Below are positions 24,463 to 35,395 of a DNA stretch of 64,000 nt, one piece after another (the stretch's first letter is position 1; each line of letters opens with the position of its first letter). Origin of the DNA: Theileria orientalis strain Shintoku (Eukaryota; Apicomplexa; Aconoidasida; Piroplasmida; Theileriidae); contig NC_025263.1 of assembly GCF_000740895.1 (NCBI RefSeq), positions 806,001 to 870,000 on the forward strand. The letters run 5' to 3'. The notes beneath the pieces are model-generated. The model had not been told where the DNA came from. It made no database searches and worked only from the letters and a program-made list of their open reading frames with translations. The translations under genes were made by a program, and so were the position numbers.

Positions 24463-26307
24463 ATGTCCCGCCATAGAGATAGTCGTGATCGCAGCTCAAG
24501 AGATAGATCCCACGATGAACTTGACGTAAAACGTAAACGTAGGCGTGAACACAAGTCAAGTACAAGAACTAGAAGTAGGTCTAGAAGTAGAAGCTACCAT
24601 CGCAGGAGTCGACGTAGCAGTTCTAGAGATAGATATCGCCGTCGTTCAAGAAGTCGTTCACATAGTAGAGGATTAAGAAACAATAGGGATAGGCGTTCGC
24701 ATTCAAAAGATAGATCTAGGTACTCAGAAGCAAGTGATTCAGCAAGAAAAACGAGCATAGCCTCATCAACAGGATCGTCAGTTTTTAAGGTAATGGTTAA
24801 TTAGATAATAAATATTTTAGAAGAAGCCTTCATCATGGGACAGTTTAACACCTGTATCTACAATTACACCGGAACTGTGTGATACAAGGTCACTTCATTC
24901 GGGAAAAAGGGACCAAAAAACAGCTGAAAATGATGAAGGACAGCAGAATAATAAGATATACATAGGAGCGTTGGACCCAGGGTGTACAATACAGGATATA
25001 AGGACGGTACGTAGGCACCTTTAACGTTTATCATTAGGTGTTTTCATCATTTGGTGAAATACTTCAACTGGATTTCCCAATAGACCCGCAAACAAATAAG
25101 GCAAAAGGATTTTGCTTTATTGAGTATAGAAAGAAGGAATCAGCAGATTTGGCAATGATATCGATGCAAGGATTCCATATAAAGGGGAAGCCAATAAAGC
25201 TGGCAAGACCAAATGTGTCGTCATCAGGAATGTCGTCCTCAGGTAACAATAGTATATTTATTTAAAATGTCAACTAATTGGTATTTAGCACTGGGAGCAA
25301 TTCAATACAATAATCCACTGTCTAATCCCCTGGCTGCTGGAGCAGTAGCAGCAGCCACACTCTTGCAAAATAGATCAGGAGTCAGAGTAGATACAGGTGA
25401 GTTACAATTTATAATGTGAGCTCACATGATGTGTAAATGCTTAGATACTCTATTGAAACGATTCTCTTGATTCATTTTATAGCAAATGTTCTGACGAAAT
25501 TGACGGCATCATCGTCATCAGTGACAATAGGACCTACGCCACCAGATCTTAACGGAAAGAGAGTAGTCTTGGAAAATATACCATTTGAGCTCAAAGCGAC
25601 AGATGTAAGAAGAATATTTGAACCTTTTGGAGAGATAATGGAGTGTGTGCTCTATTCAAGAGAGATGTTGCCAGGAGCGTTCTACGCAATAGGATACATA
25701 GACTTCAAGAACGCAAACGTAGCACAGACAGTTTGTTCCACAATGAACGGCTTTGAAATAGCAGGTATGTTTCTGCAGTGTTCACAGTGAATCACAGGGT
25801 CAAAAGTGCAAGTGACTATGGCTCCAGAGTCGTCAGTGGCAGGAACATCCAATGTAATAGTTATACAAAATATGATCGAAGCAAGCTTGGCTGATGAAAA
25901 TCTGCCAAACGAGGTATGTTTCGGTAGATAATGATAGTTAAGTAAATGCTAGAATTCACAGTGTTATTTAAACAATAATAAATGTTAAATACACGTGATT
26001 AACATAAAGATATGTTGATTGTTTGTTATTTTAACTATTAAACGAATTAAATGAAATTTAGGTTAAGGAAGAGTGTAATAAATATGGACTTGTAACGTCG
26101 GTGTATTTGCACTTCAGTCCGAACGACACATTATCGGTCTTCGTCGTCTTTAATACCGTGGAAGGTAGGTTCTTTGGCTCATAATAACGATGAATAGACG
26201 CAGAGAACGCAGTTCGATCATTGAATACGAGGTGGTTCAATGGAAGGCAGCTGATGTGTAAGCTGTATGATGCTAGTGCATACTTCAGTGGAAACTACGA
26301 ACTTTGA
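24463..26307 (+). CDS. PUF60: PUF60-like splicing factor (RS domain, two RRMs, UHM)
   Basis: Eight exons can be joined from the ATG at 24463 to the TGA at 26305-26307, about 480 residues. The N-terminus is an Arg/Ser-rich RS domain (residues about 1-90). RRM1 starts KIYIGALDPG and has KGFCFIEY as RNP1; RRM2 starts RVVLENIPFEL and has AIGYIDF. The C-terminal domain begins VIVIQNMIEASLAD and contains RWFNGRQLMCKLYD, the Arg-x-Phe motif of a U2AF-homology domain (UHM), which binds tryptophan-containing ligands. The order RRM-RRM-UHM is that of PUF60 and U2AF65. PUF60 helps recruit U2 snRNP at the 3' splice site. The RS domain at the N-terminus resembles U2AF65, so U2AF65 is the main alternative. 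Confidence 0.85.
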
Positions 26308-26365
26308 TTGTAACATAAAGAAAACGTTTTAAAATTTTATTTAATTTATTTTAAACTTAAGTAAC

Positions 26366-26740
26366 ATGAGTATGTTGTCCTCTGGAAAGTTAATTTTGTT
26401 GGCAACCGTCGTGTATTTGTCTTATACATATTTCCTATACGTAACTAATCGCAAAAAACTCATGGTTAATTCGACTCTGGTATTTGAGTACTGATTATAA
26501 TTGCGTTTAGGTTGTACTTTGGTTCTTGTTATTCCTTGGCTCGTATTCAGTTTTTTCAATTTCTAAGGGGATCGTTCAATTCAATAACTCTCCCGACGCC
26601 TACAATGAACTCCAGGAGGTGAGTTTCTACCTTTTTACTCTATTTAGGAGCTCAAGGAGGCTGAAGTTGACTTGAAGAGGCTTGGCTTCTCCTTTAGCGA
26701 ATTTGACATTAAGTTAACGAGGCACAGTTTTGTCAAATAA
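26366..26740 (+). CDS. DPM3: DPM3, dolichol-phosphate mannosyltransferase subunit 3
   Basis: Three exons from the ATG at 26366 to the TAA at 26738-26740 join to about 100 residues. Two N-terminal membrane helices (KLILLATVVYLSYTYFLYV and VVLWFLLFLGSYSVFSI) are followed by a short helix, AYNELQEELKEAEVDLKRLG, which matches the C-terminal DPM3 segment that holds the catalytic subunit DPM1. DPM makes dolichol-phosphate mannose on the ER membrane, the donor for GPI anchors. PIG-M, which uses this donor, lies at 48.7 kb. Start to stop of the previous gene is 58 nt. Length and topology match the family. Confidence 0.88.
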
Positions 26741-26876
26741 TGTGATTTATTAGCGCAGATAAATTAGTATATAGCAATATCTTACATAAGAAAGCGCTCA
26801 CGTGTTTGTGACAGTTAGTCAAATAGCATATATTTATGAGATTAAAGTGTGTAAGTGCAGTTGAAAGCTTGGCGCT

Positions 26877-28011
26877 TCACGGAAACACGACGTGGTACTG
26901 GTACTTGTCCCTGACTGGCTTCCGGCATATCGAGCACTCCTTTCTACTGCGCACGTTTTCGATGCACTCGTAGCAGAACAGGTGACCGCACTTGGTGGAG
27001 TAAATCACCTTGTCGTTCTCGTTCGGCACCTTGCCTGAACGCAGCCTCGTGATGGTCGAGTAGCAAATCGGGCACTTGAACAGGAACTCTATGTCGTCGA
27101 GGCTGTTTAGCTCCGCAGGCCTCTCAGTGTCCAGGAACTTGTAGGCGTTTGAGAAGTTCCTGTTCGCCCTGTAGTAGTCCAAAGGATATAAGGCCGGTCT
27201 TTTGTTTGACCAGTGTATGGGTCCCATGATGCAGTCGTCGTTGTCCTGCTCCCTGTTGTCAGAAGCGTTGATTAAATTGGCCGTCGATAAGTTGGTGGAT
27301 GAGTTCTGGGTTGAAGTGTCTGCTGCGATTTCCACGTCGTTTGATTCACAGTTGCTGTTCGTAAGTCCGTTTGCGTTGGGGTCATGATTTGTGCCGTCCA
27401 GGGACGTGTTCGCTGAGTCTTCGACAAGTATGGGATCTGAGGTTGATCCGTTTTGTGATGAAAACATGTTGAATCTGTTGAGCGAATCCACTGTGACGGA
27501 GCTGTTGTTTGAGCAGCTGCTGTGCACAATGTTGACGATTTGGCAGTCGTCTCTCGCATCCGAGCGGACCGACTGGTTGTCGCCCTGGTCAAATATGTTC
27601 TGTGACATATAATCCGTTTGAAGCAGCTCCTGGTCAAACGCCGGTATGTCGATTGACGGGTTTTGAAAATTATTGTACGGGCTCGTGTTCTGTTGCAACT
27701 GTCTGTTTATACGCCCGGAGTCTAACCGATTTCCGACGGGAATGATTATCGTAGGGTGCTGAACTAAATGTAATTGTAAAGTAAGCGTAATCATTTTTAA
27801 AATTTAAATTAATATATGTGTGTGTACCTGAATGGTGCTTAGGGCTAGGTTCATATGCGGATTCATTGTCATCAGATTGTGAATTTTCACCTAAATAAAA
27901 TTATTTATAATCGAAATTACTTTGAGTATAGTTGGAATCACTCCTAATCAACTGCCGTTTTCTCAATGAGTTAGGTGTGTCGAGTTCGTCCGTGGGAGAT
28001 CCAGACTCCAT
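26877..28011 (-). CDS. RNF4/Slx8-like RING E3 ligase (candidate SUMO-targeted ubiquitin ligase)
   Basis: Three exons: one from 28011 (MESGSPTDEL), a middle exon about 27891-27830, and 27772-26877. Together they make about 360 residues. The C-terminal C3HC4 RING is complete: CPIC, a 15-residue spacer, then STKCGHLFCYECIENV, and CSICRKPV, ending in YQYHVVFP. This matches the RNF4 RING, including the tail after the last Cys pair. Upstream there are three short hydrophobic patches like SUMO-interacting motifs: PTIIIPV, QIVNIV and DPILVED, the last with acidic flank. The rest is rich in Asn and Ser. RNF4 and yeast Slx5-Slx8 ubiquitinate poly-SUMO proteins. The RING is certain; the SUMO link is inference. 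Confidence 0.8.
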
Positions 28012-28258
28012 TTACAAATGTATATTTTACAGGGATAAGATGCGTGTAAACATATACCTATGTTGAGATGTACATTAAAATTATATAAACCATTGAAAAA
28101 TCATGAAAAATTAGATTACAATATTAAAATCAATTTTAAAAAATAAATATAGATTGCGATGGTGAAAAATATATACTAAAATATTTTAAGGTATCACTAC
28201 AAAATTTACTTTTACACCAGTAATTTGTGTTTTCGTTTTAAATTTATTTCACGTACAT

Positions 28259-28447
28259 ATGAATCCATTCTATAGAATTGTTAGTCTCCTATCGAGGAAT
28301 TCCGTTCCTAGCTTCGAACGATGGCTCACGAACTCACTGGTGGTAAGTTATATACCTCATTTAACACATTCGTTTTAGAAAAGCGACCTCTTTAACAAGA
28401 CGTCGGTGATGATAAACAACTATTTGAAGAATATTAAGAAACAATAA
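28259..28447 (+). CDS. Small protein, 50 residues, unknown
   Basis: Two exons with a 36-nt GT-AG intron that leaves the frame intact, from the ATG at 28259 to the TAA at 28445-28447. The protein opens with MNPFYRIVSLLSRNSVPSFE and ends KNIKKQ, with a basic and amphipathic start. It could be a small mitochondrial subunit, but no family is recognised. Support is limited to the intron and the compact gene spacing (58 nt before SURF1). Confidence 0.5.
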
Positions 28448-28505
28448 GGAATAATTCAACTCTTAACCTCCTTTGGGATCTAGCTCATCGCAACTATAAA
28501 ATACC

Positions 28506-29921
28506 ATGTTTATTGGTAGATTCAATAATACTCTTAATAAAAAGGTATCTGGATTATATTACAGTAAATTTTATAAAAGAATCTCGCATTCAAATGGAAC
28601 AATTTTTGTTAATTTTGTTCGAAGTAAACATGTATACACAAATTACTCAACAAAGGTTTCGGTACAAAACGATTCTGAATTAGTTGACAAGAAGAAGGAG
28701 TCGTCACTCACCTTTAACGAATCTGGCGTAATTAAGTGCACAAAGGACCAGTGGCTGTATAGGCCGACGGCAAGTGAAGTTGATTTATTCCTTAACTCGA
28801 AAATAATACCATCAAGACCAATAGAGCTGGAGAAGAGCGTGGCTGTAAACCTGGTGGATTTGAATGAGGACGTTGCATCTCCGGTGAAAAACGCAGTCTT
28901 TTTCAGCGAGTATGGTATAAGGAAGGGGGAATCGCTTAGATTGTTCATTGCCTGGCTCCTGTTTTCCTCAGTAACAACGTACTTGGGAATGTGGCAGCTG
29001 AAACGGAAGAAGTGGAAGGAAGATTTGCTGGACAACATACAGAAGTCACTCAGTAGGCCAAGAATAAAAATCAACTCGATGTCTGACATTAAATCGAGAG
29101 AGTTAGACAAGGGTTCGAACGACCTGGCGTATAGAATAATTGAAACGCACGGAGTTTTGGACACTGAACACGAGTTCCTGGTTGGACCGCGCCAGTCTAT
29201 GTTACACGAGCACGGAGAGCAGTCAGGCTACTATGTGCTCTACCCACTTAGGTTTAGAGACGGGTCGGCAATACTAGTTAACATGGGCTGGTTGAAGGGA
29301 GACGAGATTCTCAACATGAAGTCGACACCCGAATGGGTCACTGTCAGAGGAGTGCTGGTGAGAGGTGAGGTTGGGGAGAGAGTAGTACTCTCGTTGAAGT
29401 ACAAGTTTCTGTCAATGTTGGAGAAGGTTGTCTTGGGCCTGACGAAGAGTCAAATTCACCTTACCAAGGTGGTCAATAAGCCAAGTAGCATAGTGAGCGA
29501 CCACGACAAGAAGGCGTACAGATACCTCGACCCAGGCACCATGGCGTCGCAAATATACTCTACGGAGCCGTCAGTGACACGGAGGTACATTCTTAACGTT
29601 TACGACTCCTACTTTGACGAAGACAAGCCTCCTCTCGATGAAGCAGAGCAATGCTCAGACAAGAGGAACGCGTTAATCAATAGAATGTTCAGAGTCTCAG
29701 GAATAACAAAGTTCGGCACTCAAGCTGACTCTAGAACTGCTGTGTTGCCGCGCTATAACTTTCATAGAAAGGGAAAGGCCGACTACCTTCTTTTTTACGC
29801 TGACCCTAGCACTCACTTCAACTACGCTATGCAGTGGTTCCTAATGGCCATATCGGTTACTTGTATGTGTGTTTACAAGATATTTAGGGTGCGCAGAGTT
29901 TTAAAAAGGTTACTTCACTAA
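28506..29921 (+). CDS. SURF1: SURF1-like cytochrome c oxidase assembly factor
   Basis: Single exon, 471 residues. SURF1 features are in order: first membrane helix (LFIAWLLFSSVTTYLGMWQL), directly followed by KRKKWK, and then YRIIETHGVLD. The conserved block EFLVGPRQSM and GYYVLYPLRFRDGSAILVNM follow, and a second helix (AMQWFLMAISVTCMCVYKI) lies near the C-terminus. A basic leader of about 50 residues fits mitochondrial import. SURF1 promotes haem insertion into cytochrome oxidase subunit 1 in the inner membrane. At 471 residues it is longer than the roughly 300 of human SURF1, due to the leader and to insertions of about 60 residues each between blocks. Confidence 0.9.
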   Translation: MFIGRFNNTLNKKVSGLYYSKFYKRISHSNGTIFVNFVRSKHVYTNYSTKVSVQNDSELVDKKKESSLTFNESGVIKCTKDQWLYRPTASEVDLFLNSKIIPSRPIELEKSVAVNLVDLNEDVASPVKNAVFFSEYGIRKGESLRLFIAWLLFSSVTTYLGMWQLKRKKWKEDLLDNIQKSLSRPRIKINSMSDIKSRELDKGSNDLAYRIIETHGVLDTEHEFLVGPRQSMLHEHGEQSGYYVLYPLRFRDGSAILVNMGWLKGDEILNMKSTPEWVTVRGVLVRGEVGERVVLSLKYKFLSMLEKVVLGLTKSQIHLTKVVNKPSSIVSDHDKKAYRYLDPGTMASQIYSTEPSVTRRYILNVYDSYFDEDKPPLDEAEQCSDKRNALINRMFRVSGITKFGTQADSRTAVLPRYNFHRKGKADYLLFYADPSTHFNYAMQWFLMAISVTCMCVYKIFRVRRVLKRLLH

Positions 29922-30321
29922 TGTTAATTTAATATTAATAGTGTATATTATAAACTAAATTCACACATTTGTATACATAAGCCATTATGTGATATATCAT
30001 GTATGTTATATAAGGTATACAATATATATATGTTATAGATATATATCATATGTTTTATACTATGCAGATGTATATATATATATTCAACACACACACACAT
30101 ATTTATATACAAATATATACAGATATATAGATTGTATACACTGATTTAAATTATATAGAATGAATACATATATATTAATACATAATTGGCATTGAAATCA
30201 AATTGATGATGATAAAGTAATATACACAGACCCTTCCAGATAATGGATTAAACTATGGTACAGATTAACTAATTTACAGAGGTGGAGTGTTAAACACACA
30301 GAATGTTCTCTGCGGTGTCAT
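29922..30321. other. Low-complexity convergent intergenic region
   Basis: Four hundred bp between the stops of SURF1 and the TBC gene, dominated by TA and TATATG runs, with a short (CA) run near 30087-30100. No coding potential was seen; it probably holds both 3' ends. Confidence 0.5.
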
Positions 30322-33300
30322 TCATTCGTTTGATTTCTGCCTCTTGTTCAGGGTGCTCCGTGATGAAAAAACGTTGCCCTTATAGTAAATTGGAATCTGC
30401 TTGTTTGGGTTATGAGCAGCTGGTACCAATCGCGCTTCCACATTTGATGCTGATGACCGACTCGATGACTCGTGCGCTCTAGGTTCATGTGTTCTAGAAA
30501 AGACTCTGAGACCCCGCTGAGTGTTAACTGCTCTATACACATTCCTGCCATGATTCGCGTTATTTGTCACAAGATCGGTCCTTGATGTTAACTGGCATTC
30601 AAAAGCATTTGGCGTAGACACGTTTCTCTGAAAGGAATTGAGTCTACGCACAACACTACTGATGTTGTTGCGGGCATTAGTCGTATTACTCTCAGCAATG
30701 TTAGTAGAGTGAGTATTTATGGCATTATTCAAACACATATCAGCCAATCTCGTGATAATTTCAACAGAATCAACTTGTTTACTAGTAGTTCCTCTCATAT
30801 CACCAATAGCAGTACCATTGTTAGCATCAACACTCATAAAACCCAAGCTTGATCCAGATTCCTCCTGTGGCTCTTGACTTTGAGACCATATCCTTACGCA
30901 CTTTAACAGATGCCTTATTAGCCTCTGTCTATTTATTATGTACACGTTCCATTTTCTATACAGCCCGTTCAACGTTGTCTTTGAGCACACTCCTGCTACA
31001 TTTGTTACCACTGTCAACGGCCTTATTAATGTGTCTGAAAGCAGCGTTTCAGGTGGACAGACTATTATTGAAAAGCTTGAGAGCATTTCGTCTGCTTTCA
31101 GCTTAAAAAACTCTGCGACTCGCGTGTTCCACTTCCCAACTCCGTATGACCGGCACTCCACGTCGAGGAGTCCGTCTACACAGTTGACTGTGAATAGTGT
31201 CGACAGTGACATGAATATACTGAGACTAGGGTCTGATACTGCATTCGTATATTGCGATGGGTGGAGAATTATTCCGTTCACTTTTACTGTTCCGTTTGAC
31301 TTAATAGATACTTCAGTGCCCTCCTTGGCGCTAAGCTTAATCGAGTATGATATTTTATTTCGCTGATCTGGGCGTGCCAATGGCGCATATTTCTTTTCCC
31401 TCAACCATTCCGTCCTTACTTCTTCGTCTACATTTGTTACTATCTGCTGTATTTGCGAGTGTCTGAATCTACTGAAAATACTCATGTCCGATATCCCCTT
31501 TACTATTCTCTGCTCTATTCCCATTGCTGCGCTACCTATTGAGGTTGCTATTGCTGTCAGGTGTGTGCTCGGACTGTTCTCAGCCACGTTTCCTACGTTC
31601 CATGGCAGTATCCTCCTCACACTTATCCTTGATAGTATCGATGGCGGCAACGGCAAGGGCAGATTAAGTGACTTTAGAATCGCCTTGTAACCTCCTCTAA
31701 ACATCGTTACGCACGTTATTGAGTTTTTTGAAAGACTCTCCATTAGCTCCAAGCCTCTGTTAAGTGACATGAGTGCGTTACTATCCTCGTCAGCTTCGTA
31801 TCCTTCATCCGTCAACACGATCCATAACGTAAAACTGGTGTCCAGCAGGCACCCCTCATACACTTCCTGTGCGTTGACGTTTTTTAAAAATGTTGTTTTA
31901 GAGGTCCCAAAAATCTTATCCAAACTAATCCCTGAGCACAGGTAGGGGCTTCGTAGGTCCAGTATGTTGTAGAGTATATTCTGGTTCAGCACGTTCCCGT
32001 ACACGAAGTTGTCGTCTTCCGGCCCCCCGAACCCTCCGATCCTTCCGTACCTCCTCAGACATCCGAACGGCTTAAAGGAGAGTATATACGAGTACGTGAT
32101 CTCTGCGTTCACCAAATCCGATATTCTCTCAAGTGAATTGCGATGTAACATATGCGCTCGTCTTATCCTTCTTCTTACTGTGCCACTAACGTGCTTCCTA
32201 CTCCGATACTTAATCTCGTGCGACTCAGACGTAGGATTCATTGTCGATTGCAGAGATTGGAACCTGTTTGCTTTTGAGAACAAATCCGGCTCTGTTATCT
32301 CCACGAACTCCTTTTCCGAGTCAATCTTTTGCACTGATGGCGCGGAATATTTCAAAATATTCGCCGATGTGAATATGTACAGCAGTGGGAACTCTGAGAG
32401 TTCAAAGTCTCTTCCGTCGAACGTGTCGTACAGGTGCTTCGACACGTTGATGAACTCCTCCGGTTCAAGCACTATCTTGTTCGAGTTCACCAGCGTGTTC
32501 ACTATCAAACTCGAGTTTGAGAAGTTGCTAAATATCACCGAGTTGTTGAAGTCCACCGGTATTCTTCTGCTCGTCAGGTAGTTGATGTAGCCTCTCGCTG
32601 CTATGTATCCCAGATCTCTGAACATGAAGGAGGACATGCAGTCGTGCCTTGAGATGATCAACAGGAACGTGTAGGCCAGGCTAATATACGCGCATCCGAA
32701 CCTGTAGAATCCCAGCGTCATGAACCACCCGATTGAGAAGGAGCTTTCGCAAAACTGGTCGTAGTCGTTCGACGCCTTAGGGAAGAAGTACTTGAATAGC
32801 AGCCTCCACCTGGCTGATAGTTCATTTGCTCTCGCCGTCACCTCACTTGTCGTCTTCGAATACAGAAACGGCGCGTAGTTTTTGACCAGATACTCTAGCA
32901 GCACTGCCAGCTCCCCAACGGTTGGTGTCGGATCCAGGTGCGCCAGTGCTGCCGCCACGTCGTGGATTCCCTGCCAGTAGGCCACATTGTTGTACAGGCA
33001 GAACGTGTATATTGCCCTTTCGACCAAATCCGTCTTATCTCTATCCAGCAGCCATTGTTGCCTTGACGTGTCGGATTTGACCAGGTTTAGGTCCAACGAA
33101 TCGAACTCAAGCGAGCTCTCCATGCCCACGATCAAATCCGAGAAGCCTGAGAGCTCCAGGATTCTGTTTCTTCTAACACACAATAATTTTATCCATCTCT
33201 GCTTTGAACATAAATACTTTTGGAGCAGTAGTGACTGGATTGACTTAATGGTTCTCGAGCAACCGCAATCGCATTGATTTTGTACATTAATAAAATTTAT

Positions 33301-33390
33301 AAACAACCGATTTACATCTTTTGAAATCAAATATTTAATACATTTATATCCACGAGGTTTGCGTTTAAACTTTTTATTACATTTTGTCAT
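30322..33390 (-). CDS. TBC (Rab-GAP) - rhodanese-like protein
   Basis: Single exon of 1,022 residues from the ATG at 33390; the frame is open for two more codons upstream but without an ATG. Residues about 90-330 form a TBC domain: VKSDTSR fits the IxxDxxR arginine-finger motif and YWQG the YxQG glutamine-finger motif, so GAP activity looks possible. The region from about residue 450 resembles a degenerate rhodanese domain (LYNILDLRSPYLC, TCVTMFRGGYKAI). The order TBC then rhodanese then a C-terminal extension is that of TBC1D23, and TBCK has the same pair behind a kinase domain; YWQG also resembles TBCK. No kinase is present here. Role: Rab control or endosome-to-Golgi tethering. Confidence 0.75.
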   Translation of the reverse strand: MTKCNKKFKRKPRGYKCIKYLISKDVNRLFINFINVQNQCDCGCSRTIKSIQSLLLQKYLCSKQRWIKLLCVRRNRILELSGFSDLIVGMESSLEFDSLDLNLVKSDTSRQQWLLDRDKTDLVERAIYTFCLYNNVAYWQGIHDVAAALAHLDPTPTVGELAVLLEYLVKNYAPFLYSKTTSEVTARANELSARWRLLFKYFFPKASNDYDQFCESSFSIGWFMTLGFYRFGCAYISLAYTFLLIISRHDCMSSFMFRDLGYIAARGYINYLTSRRIPVDFNNSVIFSNFSNSSLIVNTLVNSNKIVLEPEEFINVSKHLYDTFDGRDFELSEFPLLYIFTSANILKYSAPSVQKIDSEKEFVEITEPDLFSKANRFQSLQSTMNPTSESHEIKYRSRKHVSGTVRRRIRRAHMLHRNSLERISDLVNAEITYSYILSFKPFGCLRRYGRIGGFGGPEDDNFVYGNVLNQNILYNILDLRSPYLCSGISLDKIFGTSKTTFLKNVNAQEVYEGCLLDTSFTLWIVLTDEGYEADEDSNALMSLNRGLELMESLSKNSITCVTMFRGGYKAILKSLNLPLPLPPSILSRISVRRILPWNVGNVAENSPSTHLTAIATSIGSAAMGIEQRIVKGISDMSIFSRFRHSQIQQIVTNVDEEVRTEWLREKKYAPLARPDQRNKISYSIKLSAKEGTEVSIKSNGTVKVNGIILHPSQYTNAVSDPSLSIFMSLSTLFTVNCVDGLLDVECRSYGVGKWNTRVAEFFKLKADEMLSSFSIIVCPPETLLSDTLIRPLTVVTNVAGVCSKTTLNGLYRKWNVYIINRQRLIRHLLKCVRIWSQSQEPQEESGSSLGFMSVDANNGTAIGDMRGTTSKQVDSVEIITRLADMCLNNAINTHSTNIAESNTTNARNNISSVVRRLNSFQRNVSTPNAFECQLTSRTDLVTNNANHGRNVYRAVNTQRGLRVFSRTHEPRAHESSSRSSASNVEARLVPAAHNPNKQIPIYYKGNVFSSRSTLNKRQKSNE

Positions 33391-33630
33391 TTCCAAATCA
33401 AATTTGGTATCTCACGCAGGTTTTATCATGTGAGACGTCCAGTATACCAACCATACCTGACACATATATATAATATATAATTCAGATATTTACAAAGTGT
33501 ATAAAAATAAAATGTGTTAAAAAATAATGCAAAAAATCCCGTTTATAAACAGCTCCCCACTCGTACAGTAATTATAAACAATTCTTTTGAACACATTAGT
33601 TATTTTCACATATTTATACTCTTCAGTGTT

Positions 33631-34872
33631 TTAAGAGTATTTCTTCCTCAACATCATCGATCTTCTGGAGGAATGCCTTCGCTCGTCTCCGTATATGTCG
33701 TAGTTGCTATACGTTGATGGGTCAGATGAATCCAAGGAAGATTGCTGAATTATATCCATGAATCGCTTTACCCTCCCGTTCGATTCGTTGAGTTTCGCAG
33801 CCAGGTTCGGGTTCATGCCCCTCGTAGTGACGCTGCTCATATTTTTGACGTTGTTGTATAAGCTCCTCTGAACGTATCTGTTTCCGCGCTGGCGTAGCGC
33901 CTCGTAGAGCACGTCAGAAGAAAGGTCATAATTTTTGCCGAAAACTTTGTTTAACATGATTTTATTGTTCACTCTCTTGCTCGATCGCGTCTTGACTCCC
34001 TCCTGAGCAGCTTTCTTTTCGTTATTCGGTTCAGTTAGGTCATCATAGAGGTCGTCGCTCTTCGAGCCAGTGACATTGATGCAGCATTTGCATAGCCAAG
34101 TGAAGTGTGCGTCCAGCTTCATTGAGTCGCTGTTATCTATGGTATCAAATGCCTGGCCGCTCTCCTTGGATTCTAATAGAACTGACACGTGGCTAGGCAC
34201 ATCGTTTGGGAACTTATCAACTTCGAGTTGAACGCGTGTCAGTGTACGTATGGTATTCCAGAACTCTTCCGTTTCTAAACATTTGTGATTGTGAATATAC
34301 GTAAAAGTATGCACACACACAAGGATAGTTACCTGGTGACAAGTTTTTGAATACAGCGTCGTAGCTGTATATTGTGACAGGGTTTGGTGTAAAGAGAACC
34401 ACATATGAGTGCAATAGATACTCCACTATTCCCATCTTTGAAGGATATGTTGCCTTGTAGCTCCCGATTCTATTGAGCAACCTACTTCTCTTATATGAGA
34501 GCAAAAGTTTCGATCGTTCGTCAACAGGGTTGCCATTTTCGAACAAGGTGTTTTCTAATAAGAAAAAATAAGTGTGTACATATTGGTGAGTATATAGTGT
34601 CTTATAATACATAGTAAAAAATAGTAGCTAGTAGATAAATAGAATCATGAAAACAAAAAAATATATAGTCTAATGAAGAAAATAATTATACCCAGCTTGT
34701 TTTTATTAGAATTTGAGTTGTCATTTCTTGAATTCTTGTGTTTATTATTCTTAACAGACTTGTAAAAATCATTTAAATTAAAATCGTTTAAATCATACTC
34801 AAAATCCTTCAACACAGTATTCTTTCTGGAATCTATTACACTAAATTCACCTTCATTTGAAAATGATGTCAT
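33631..34872 (-). CDS. Unrecognised protein, three exons
   Basis: Three exons (from 34872, with introns near 34563-34694 and 34276-34332) join in frame to about 345 residues. The first exon is rich in Asn, Lys and Asp. The middle exon has ordinary globular composition (LLLSYKRSRLLNRIGSYKA). The last has a Cys pair (LCKCC) and a basic C-terminus (SSRRSMMLRKKYS). No domain was recognised. It follows the TBC gene on the same strand, 240 nt away. Confidence 0.6.
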
Positions 34873-35395
34873 TTTAGATAAATGTAAGTTATTATGAGAA
34901 AAACACAGTTGATTTTATTTTCCACAATATGGAACAATTTATTTACTTTAAAATGACATATTAGCCATCAAATCTGAATATCCTATAAAAAGATATAACA
35001 ACAATTATTATATGTTTATTAATTTATATTTTCTTATCATAAAATATTAATGTCCAAAGGAAGTTGTATTCAAGTGTGTAAGCTCCAAACAATACAATTA
35101 AAAAGTTATTTTAAAAATGATGTGTAAATATTACACACCAAGTTATACTTTTATATATAAAAACGGTTTGTTAAAATGAATATATAAAATAATTAATTAT
35201 GAATTTAGATTTAAAAAGTCAAATACAACTTTGCTCATATGGGGAATCTTTATGGAATATGAAAAAGAACTATTTGATTCCCAAACCATCGTATACTTAT
35301 AATACAATTATTTATTGATATATACTATTTACTCATATATTATAAAGTTAACACACACTTATACTGTGGAATCACACATATTATATTGGTTAATT
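34873..35395. other. Intergenic region between two minus-strand genes
   Basis: About 520 bp of AT-rich DNA with no credible open frame. It should contain the promoter of the 33631-34872 gene and the 3' end of the C2H2 gene. Confidence 0.45.
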
